From: Neurospora tetrasperma FGSC 2508
Taxonomy: Eukaryota > Ascomycota > Sordariomycetes > Sordariales > Sordariaceae
Direction of reading: 5' to 3'
NCBI RefSeq assembly: GCF_000213175.1
Contig: NW_009799101.1
Span: forward strand, 1,045,317-1,073,952
DNA: 28,636 nucleotides
Shown here: positions 21,761 through 28,636 of the stretch, one piece after another
Position numbering within the stretch: the stretch's first letter is position 1
Layout: the number at the start of each line of letters is the position of its first letter
Translations under genes and position numbers: made by a program
Notes under the pieces: model-generated
Told to the model about the DNA's origin: nothing
Seen by the model: the letters and a program-made list of their open reading frames with translations, nothing else
Database searches by the model: none

Positions 21761-22599
21761 ATGGCCGATACGAACGCGCCCAAGCCGAGCAGCAGCGTCA
21801 AGCTGGTGCTTCTAGGTGAAGCTGCTGTCGGAAAGGTGCGCAGTTTTCTGCTCCAAAACCACCATGCTCGAGAAACACATGCCTAACACAAATCGTTCCA
21901 CAGTCGTCGCTCGTCCTCCGATTCGTCAACAATGACTTCCAAGAGAACAAGGAGCCCACGATAGGAGGTTAGTTCCTGAAGTCATGACAACTTTCTTTGC
22001 ACCAGTCTAGCTGACACTTTTTTGCAGCCGCCTTCCTAACCCAGAAGTGCAACCTGCCCACGAGGACGATCAAGTTCGAGATTTGGGATACAGCAGGCCA
22101 GGAGCGCTTCGCCTCTCTAGCGCCCATGTACTACCGCAACGCCCAAGCCGCCCTTGTCGTTTACGACCTGACGAAACCTACTTCACTCATCAAGGCCAAG
22201 CACTGGGTCGCCGAGCTCCAGCGACAAGCGTCTCCCGGCATTGTTATCGCGCTCGTGGGCAACAAGTTGGATCTGACCAGCGACTCGGCCGGCTCTGCCG
22301 AGGTTTCCGGAGGTGGCGACGACAATGCGGAGGATTCGGGCGACGCACGCAAGATCTCGACGGACGAGGCCAAGGCATACGCCGAGGAGGAGGGTCTCTT
22401 GTTCTTTGAGACTTCGGCCAAGACCGGACATAACGTTACCGAGGTTTTTACAGCCATTGCGAACGCCATCCCCGAGACGTCGTTGAAGAGCGCGCGTGGG
22501 CCTGGTGCCTCGCATGCCGGTGTCAGCCGCACAGAAGAGCAGAGGGTCAACCTTAACGGGCCGCGGGATCTCGAGGCAAAGGAAGGTTGCGCCTGTTGA
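21761..22599 (+). CDS. rab5: Rab5-class small GTPase (Vps21/Ypt52-like), three exons
   Basis: Exons are 21761-21835, 21904-21967 and 22028-22599, giving 236 residues. The first splice falls inside the P-loop (GEAAVGKSS) and the second inside switch I (NKEPTIGAAFLTQ). Switch II is WDTAGQERF, the base-binding motifs are NKLD and ETSAK, and the protein ends in GCAC, a CXC double-geranylgeranylation signal. [17 protein letters not shown] is typical of Rab5. By family, it governs early endosome fusion and vacuolar sorting with VPS9-domain exchange factors. An acidic Gly/Ser/Asp-rich insert of about 28 residues follows NKLDL, which lengthens the protein over the usual 210 or so and resembles yeast Ypt52 in size. 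Whether it is the Vps21 or Ypt52 counterpart needs a tree. Confidence 0.95.
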
Positions 22600-24007
22600 G
22601 GGACGATGGACGGATGGATGGATGGATGAAGGGAAGGAGGGATTTGGAGAAGATATTGAACGGACGGTGCGGATATCCACCAGGAGGGGCTGCGGAGGGG
22701 GATACTGATGAGAATAAGGGCGTCCATCTTCCGGTTGACGAACAACAGAGCTTTGCATTTTACAGACGGGTTAACGGAGTGGGTGGTCACATTGGGCGGG
22801 TTCATACGGAGTATACTTGTTTTCTTCTTTCGATCTACCAATTTCTCTTTCTTATCATCGAAGCACGATATACAGACCCAGCAGTAACAGGCTAATGGAG
22901 TTTTTGCCACATATCCTCACCTTGGAGCGGGCGGTTCGATGCCTGTTGGTCAAGTTTGCTGGTATCCTTAATTTTTCCATACTCACATACTATGATAAGT
23001 CACATCATGAATACAAGACGGAACACGGAAACCTTGTTGGACCTGTTACGAATCCGAGCCTTATGGTCCTGGCATGCCGAGTATGACTGATTTTATTGAT
23101 AAGGTTAACTAAATCAACACGGTTGGGTGAAGAGTAAGTGCCTACCTTCACTGCGCCTAAACCCATCATCACCAATACATGGGAATTGCGTGAATGGCTT
23201 CACCACATGCTGCGGCCTACTTGTAATAAACCAAGTGTTCAACTCGTTTGATCTTGTAAACGACCTTGTCGTTCTCTTGGTCAATAGCCTCGGCTACTGC
23301 TACATGCCATTGTGCTGGCCACGGCCTCGAGACTGCGCCCGGGCTACACTCATGCTCAATGCCAGCTGCGAGGCAAGATACTTACTTATTCTACTAGTAC
23401 ACTACATCGTCATGGAAAGTGGTCCGTACCTTCTATAATAGCCCAAATACCTAGTTCCCACCTACTATCGAACCTGCCTAAGCGGTTAGTGGGGCGTTAG
23501 ACAGTGGAGGCACGTGCGCCAAGACCCGCCAAAAAATCGCATCCCGCCCCAATTCGGTTTGAGCGCCGAGAAAACGCGACACACCACCAGTCACTTCCAC
23601 TTCAGTTCGACTTGTAGACTGCAACTGCAACTTGCAGCAGCAGCAGCAGCACGATTCTCACCTCACCTCACGGATTGGCCTTTTGGGCAGAACGGCCTCG
23701 AAACTGTACTCTGTGCGTATTGAGAGACATTTGCGCCTCGTCAACCTTTGAGGCCCCTCATCAAGCCTGCGTGGGCTCGGCAACGTGAGCTCCGGCTTGC
23801 ATTTTTTTTTCGCAACAAGCAACACCACCGAGCAGCATTTGATACGAGAGACATCGCGAATCACATCACTCAGCGATATTTCATACCTTCCTTCGAAGAC
23901 AGGACGCCAACGAGCGCCTCTCCATGTTCTTGGACTCTTCATTCCTACACCTCCTCTGTCTCTAGGAGGCCGGTTGCGCCTAGGTTGTTGAAGTGCAGGA
24001 AATCGCA
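22600..24007. other. Spacer between the Rab5 gene and the RING gene
   Basis: It starts with a GGAT tetramer run (22612-22627) in the Rab5-gene 3' UTR. The middle is AT-richer and holds only the doubtful minus-strand exon-like block at 23217-23293. From about 23500 onward it is the promoter and leader of the RING gene, with a (CAG)5 run at 23635-23649. An open frame upstream of 24008 in the RING frame exists but is not used, since a clean ATG plus intron starts at 24008. Confidence 0.55.
23217..23293 (-). other. Exon-like coding block of unknown identity
   Basis: On the minus strand a GCAGTAG acceptor-like site is followed by 25 codons with strong coding-type usage (GAC, GAG, AAC, AAG, GTC, TAC, ATC) and a TAG stop at 23219-23217. 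The peptide contains DQENDKVVYKIKRVEHL. No upstream exon, start or branch site is apparent on that strand before the RING gene leader. It could be the relic of a small gene, a chance frame, or a terminal exon whose partner I failed to see. Confidence 0.22.
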
Positions 24008-24487
24008 ATGGCGGCCGCGATATCAGAAGAGGCTCTCGCCGAGGTCATCAGGTTCGTCTCTCCTACCCCGCCATCTCCCACTATTCAGGATACACCCTGG
24101 TGGCAGGTATGCTAACGACTACAATAGAACTCTGAGCCCAGAAGACATCCCGGCGAAACTGAAATGCGCCATCTGCAGTAGATTGGCTGCGAATGCCTTC
24201 AGGTTGCCCTGCTGCGAACAAACCATTTGCGAAGACTGCCGGTCAACACTACCTACCTCTTGCCCCGTATGCGAACACTCGCCGCTATCGGCCGAAGACG
24301 CCAAACCGCACAAGTCTCTACGGACCACTATCAGAGTCTTCCTCAAGACTTATTTAAAAAAGCAGCAAGACGCACGCGCCAAGGAGTCAGCCCCTCCTAC
24401 CCCCATTGAATCGACGCCAGTGTCTACCACGGCACCACAGCTACCTTTGCCTAGCGATTCAGCGCCTGAGGAACAAGCCCCCGCACC

Positions 24488-24520
<33 letters not shown>

Positions 24521-27500
24521 AGAAGAGCCTGCGCCGGCGGCTGATGAGCAAGGTGCCGGAGGCGAACATGCAGGAGCCGAGGGTCAAGCGGGAGAAGAAG
24601 CTCCCAAGGTAGAAGGTGCTGACTCGGCGGACCACGAAGCCGACCAAGATGTAAGCGAAATCGGTCAGATATTGCTGGCCATGACCACGGGTCACTGACC
24701 AGATGACAGGCTACCGAAAACCCTACCGAAAATGCTGCCGAGGAAGAAGCAGCCGACGGAACGCCTGCCGAAGCGGAGGGCGACGCGGCCGAAAATCCCC
24801 AAGAGACAAAGGACGGCGAAGAGAATGAAGAAAACGCCGAGGGCGATGATGTACAGCCAAAGCCCGCTGGAGGATTTGGATTCGGGATGAACGGCTTCCC
24901 CATGAACTTTGGCGGTGGCTTCGACCAAATGCAAATGATGATGGCCATGCAGAATGGCTTTCCAATGATGGGTGAGTCCGCCCCGTTATGTGTTCCTCTT
25001 TTCCAAAACACACCAGATAACTAACCACCCACGACACAGGTATGCCAGGCATGAACATGGATCCGATGAGCGCGATGCAGCAAATGTACATGAACGGGGG
25101 TTTTTCTGGCATGGGCATGAGCGGCATGAACATGGGAATGGGAGGATTTAGCGGCGCAGGCGGCAATGAATCGAATAATAACTGGAACGGGCAGCAGTCA
25201 TCATGGAATGTCGGCCAAGATAATTTCAATCATCCAAATGCTTCTGGCATGGGCAATGGTGATTATGGCTCGTTTAACTCTGGCTCCTTCCAACAAGGCA
25301 ACTTCAATTCAGGTAATTATGGCAACGGCCAGTTCAATGACTATCGCCGGGGTGGATACGGATTCCGTGGCGGTAGAGGACGTGGCCGGGGAGGCTACGG
25401 TTACGGTGGCGGCTATGGCGGCCGTGGCGGCTACAACAACGGCTACGGCAACATGGGCGGCATGAACGGTCCGATGGGCATGGGCGGCAACTATGGGGGA
25501 GACCAGAACTACCCGAACCAACAGTACGGGGCAGGCATGGGTGGCTCCATGCACAACGGCGGTTTCCCTGGCGGCAGCGTCAGTGGCGCTTCCCAAGATG
25601 GCAACAACGAGAACAAAGGCGAGGGTGCTGCAAGTGCTGACCCGAACGTGGACGAGTTTGGCCGCTCGTTGCGCGAAGACACTGGAAAGAAGGAGACCGA
25701 AGATGGCGACGCTGCTGCTGAACAAGATGCTCAAGGGGCTGACAGTGAAGCGAAACCTCCTGCCACTGCTGAGACTGATGGTGATGCCGAGAATGCCACC
25801 GCCGCACCCAACGGCGATGCCACAAACCCCGATGCCGGCGCCGAAGGTGATGAAGGATACGCTCACAATGGCTACATGAACGGCGACCCTGAAGGCATGT
25901 ACCCCGGTGATGGCCCCGGCTTTATGGGACCTGGCGGTTTCGGCGGCAGCATGGGCTTCACCAACGGCTGGAACGGTCCGGGAGGATTTGGCATGAGTAT
26001 GGGAGGTGATGGTTACGGAGCCATGGGTGGCATGATGCCCCTTGGACCTCCCCAGCCCCCGCCCGTCAACCCAGATGTGCCCGCCAATGCGCCCAAGGGT
26101 CCCAAGGCCATGCTAAGAGGACTTCCCAACACCAGTATCAAACATCTCCAAGCTAGAGGCTGGGTAGATAATGAGAACAAGGCGCAAACACCAAACTCCT
26201 TTGGTCACGGCGGCCCTGGTTCGTCCCATCATGGATCGCGGTTTGCCAGTCCCTCCGCGACCGCCGACCGAGGCCGGTCTAGGTCCCGAGATAGGGATGA
26301 TGACTACCACGGCGGAAGAGATGACAGGGATAGGGACTACTACCACCGTGAGCGTTCAGATAGGGACAGAGAGCGTGAACGCCGAGATCGTCGTGAACGA
26401 TCATATTCCCCCGGTGCCGATGAGCGCAAGGAACACCGTGACCGACGCAGAGAAAGACGTCAGCGCTCCGCTAGTCCCGGTGGCGCTGACGCCGCTCATG
26501 GCGCCGAAGGAACCAACAACGATGGCGACGATCAACAGCATGGCCACTCCAGCAGCAGCAGGAGACACAGGAGGAAGCACACCTCCACCACCGTAGCCGA
26601 CGAAGAAGGCGGCAACCAGGAACGTTCCCGGTCCGCATCCCCTCCCGCCTCCGGTGTCGCCGGCGAAGAGTCATCCCGCCGGTCCCACCGCAGCAGCCGT
26701 AAGGAGCGTGACTCGGAGAAGCGCCGCGACCGTTCAGACCGCGATAAGGAGCGCGACAGAGAGCGTGAGTCCCGTTCCGACCGCAAGGAGCGCAAGGAAG
26801 GCCACAGCAGCAGCAGCCGTCGCGACCGTGACCGTTCCGACCGGGACAACAGAGACAGCGGAGGTCGCAGCCACCGTGACGATCGTGACCGGGATCGCGG
26901 CGACCGGGACCGAGACCGCGACCGCGACCGTTCCGACCGCAAAGACCGTAAGGAAGGAAGCGGTCACGGCAGCAGCAGCCGTCGCGATCGTGACCGTGGC
27001 GATCGAGGAGACCGTGACAGAGATAGGGACCGCAGTCACAGAGATGAGCGTGATCGTGATCGCGACAGGGACAGGGAGAGAGATAGGGATCGCTCGGATA
27101 GACACCGCTCGTCCAAGAAGTCTTCTTCTTCCAACAACCACGATGCCGATGCTGCGGACGCCCACCTCGACCGACGCTCCTCCCTTGCTTCTAACAATGC
27201 CGCCACTGGCCCAGGACCAGCAGCCAACGGCTCTCTAGACCCGCATGCCGCCGAGCGTGCTGCTCGTGATCGCGAGCGTCTGCTTAAGGAGACGAGACGG
27301 ATGGCTAGTCTTGCGTCGAGCTTTAGTCTGGCGGGTAGCAAGCGAAGTCGGGAAAGCCGGGGCGGCGGCGGCGACAAGGACGAAGAGCGGGAGTCGAAGA
27401 GCAGAAGAAAAGAAAGTGGAAGGACGGCTAGGGGAAGAGGAGAAGTGGTCGCCATCTCGATGGAGGATGAAGAGGAAAGGATGAGGAGGCTGGAGGCGGA

Positions 27501-27528
27501 AAGGGAGGCGGCGAGGTATGATGATTAG
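24008..27528 (+). CDS. RING-finger protein with RGG box and RS/RD-rich C-terminus, four exons
   Basis: Exons are 24008-24051, 24128-24650, 24710-24971 and 25040-27528, giving 1105 residues. The start ATG (MAAAISEEALAEVIR) is set by the first intron. A variant RING lies at 28-63: CAIC, then CCEQTICEDC and CPVC, with Cys where RING usually has His, as in RBBP6/Mpe1. Acidic Glu/Ala/Gln-rich linkers follow, including nine Gln from pure CAG. Next come a Gly/Met/Asn-rich region with an RGG box (about 381-420), a conserved-looking LRGLPNTS/ARGW motif (about 632-652), and a long Arg-Asp, Arg-Ser and Arg-Glu repeat domain (about 687-970). By analogy it may be a nuclear E3 ligase linked to mRNA processing, but no DWNN domain is present, so it is not Mpe1 itself. 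I do not know its characterised ortholog. Confidence 0.88.
24492..24518 (+). repeat. (CAG)9 coding for polyglutamine
   Basis: Nine uninterrupted CAG codons encode Gln9 between the RING and the Gly-rich region of the RING protein. A separate (CAG)5 occurs in the same gene's leader at 23635-23649. Pure CAG tracts are prone to length change. Confidence 0.95.
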
Positions 27529-28619
27529 AAGTCTACCGGGCCGTCTTTGCGAGAGGAACAACAGGGAGGTCAGGGAGGTCAGGAGCTGGGACGACGCGGG
27601 CCGAGGTTCAAGATTGGGAGGTTTGAGGGAGAGCAAAGTGACAGCCAAAGACCCAGGAAGAGAGAGAAAGAAAGAAAGTGGAGAGGCGATCCTGGTAAGG
27701 AGACGAGGAGGGCATTGTGGAGGGCGTGGCGGAGGGCAAGATAACCAAGAGTGAAAGCGAACCACTAGTGTGACTGGGTGGTAGCATTTCAAAAAATTGG
27801 CTGGTTTTTCTTGAAGCAGTGAGAAATGAAAAGAGAGAGAAAGGCGGCAGCGAAGAATTGCAAGTAAAAAAGTACAACGAACTATCAAAAAGAAAGCCAA
27901 AGGGGCGAGCGGCTTCTGAATGTTTTGCGTGTTGTGTTTTGTCTTGCTGGCTGACCGTTTCTTGTTTCCTGCGTTGCTTTTATTGTTGGTGTGATTCTCC
28001 GCTATGGCGCCGTTGTTGTCGTTGATCTGTGGAACTTTGTGTCGAAAACAAATATGAAAAAGGGGCGTAAGTTGAGTTGATGGACTTGGGTTGATTCGGT
28101 CGAAGCGATGATTATCGTGTACAACACCACAAAAGCGTCCTTACTTGTATTTGTCATTCAACTACATAGGTACCTAGCTTTCAGGAGGACGGAGGGCATA
28201 TTCTCTGTTCTGTGAGAGAAACGGGAAGACAGAAAGACACACAGAAGGGAAGCAGTTGTACATACCAACGAGTTTGTGCGTGGATATGGTAGATGGGGAT
28301 CGTCGAGTCGGGAGGTTTGCATGTTATCGTTGTTATCGTAGGTGTCTACGGCTGTACAAAACAAGTACATAGATGGTAGTAGGGTCAGTAGATGCGTTTG
28401 GTAATTGTACTTATACATGAATATGAGCATAACGTCAAAGAAGCCCGCTGTTACGGTGTATTATTCGAGTGTCTTGTCAGGTAGGTGGCTTTTGGATGGG
28501 TGTCCAAGTAATATCCATGTGGCTTTTATATTGGGTTAGACTCTTGAACCTTATTCAGGTCCCAGTTCCTTTCTCACATTACAGTAACTTGATAAGCCCT
28601 CTGTTTTTAATAGACAATC
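27529..28619. other. Spacer between the RING gene and the 5S rRNA gene
   Basis: It holds the RING-gene 3' UTR (purine-rich up to about 27850) and the upstream flank of the 5S gene. Short open frames (27819-28025 +, 28158-28430 -) have no family signature. AGGTA/TACCT words recur (CATAGGTACCTAG near 28167; CAGGTAGGTGG near 28480). I see no other gene in it. Confidence 0.6.
28591..28594 (+). promoter_or_regulatory. Possible -29/-26 TATA-like element of the 5S rRNA gene
   Basis: Neurospora 5S genes carry a TATA element at about -29 to -26. Here GATA within TTGATAAG lies exactly at that distance from the presumed +1 at 28620. The match is weak in sequence but right in spacing. A second AT-rich stretch, TTTTTAATAG, lies at about -16 to -7. 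Confidence 0.35.
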
Positions 28620-28636
28620 ACATACGACCATACCCA
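28620..28636 (+). rRNA. 5S ribosomal RNA gene, first 17 nt only
   Basis: The window ends in ACATACGACCATACCCA, which matches the conserved 5' end of ascomycete 5S rRNA (ACATACGACCATA). Filamentous ascomycetes such as Neurospora scatter 5S genes singly among protein genes, which fits this context. The internal control regions lie beyond the edge, so gene versus pseudogene cannot be told. The bases CCCA after ACATACGACCATA differ from the GGGT of the main Neurospora type as I recall it, so this may be one of the variant 5S classes. Confidence 0.75.

Noticed and set aside
26532-27455. Long open frames antisense to and in other frames of the RS/RD domain
   Set aside because: They arise from the repetitive CGN/GAC codons of the RS/RD repeats, and their products are only simple Ser/Arg or Thr/Ala repeats.

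Overview
The window looks like nuclear DNA of a filamentous ascomycete, most likely a Sordariomycete close to Neurospora or Sordaria. The signs are short introns (about 55-130 nt) with GTRNGY donors and CTAAC/CTRAC-type branch sites, GC-ending codons in coding exons, microsatellite-rich spacers, and a dispersed 5S rRNA gene that begins at the right edge. All exon structures below were assembled by eye from reading frame, splice consensus and protein family conservation.

Layout, left to right: the last 25 codons of an unidentified + strand gene (2-79); a five-exon MUP1-type amino acid (methionine) permease (590-2907, +); a five-exon phosphatidylinositol 4-kinase, Pik1/PI4K-beta type (3987-7288, +); a convergent 1.5 kb spacer with a long pyrimidine tract; a two-exon Zn(II)2Cys6 transcription factor (12291-8824, -); a gene-poor stretch of about 6.7 kb (12292-18967); the single-exon ribosome biogenesis gene kri1 (21124-18968, -); a divergent three-exon Rab5-class GTPase (21761-22599, +); a four-exon RING protein with RGG-box and RS/RD-rich tail (24008-27528, +); and the first 17 nt of a 5S rRNA gene (28620-28636).

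The genes are mostly housekeeping. Pik1 (Golgi PI4P) and Rab5 (early endosome) both act in membrane traffic, and the permease is a typical endocytic cargo class. No operon-like or cluster logic is visible. kri1 and the Rab5 gene share a 636 bp divergent spacer.

The least expected item is in the gene-poor stretch. Positions 15714-16100 look like a decayed, intron-containing copy of RPB10, the smallest conserved RNA polymerase subunit. The start, the first splice junction and several later motifs are in order, but indels and stops break the frame. I found no phage-like, CRISPR, toxin or secondary-metabolite system, and nothing I would call a new biological system with confidence.
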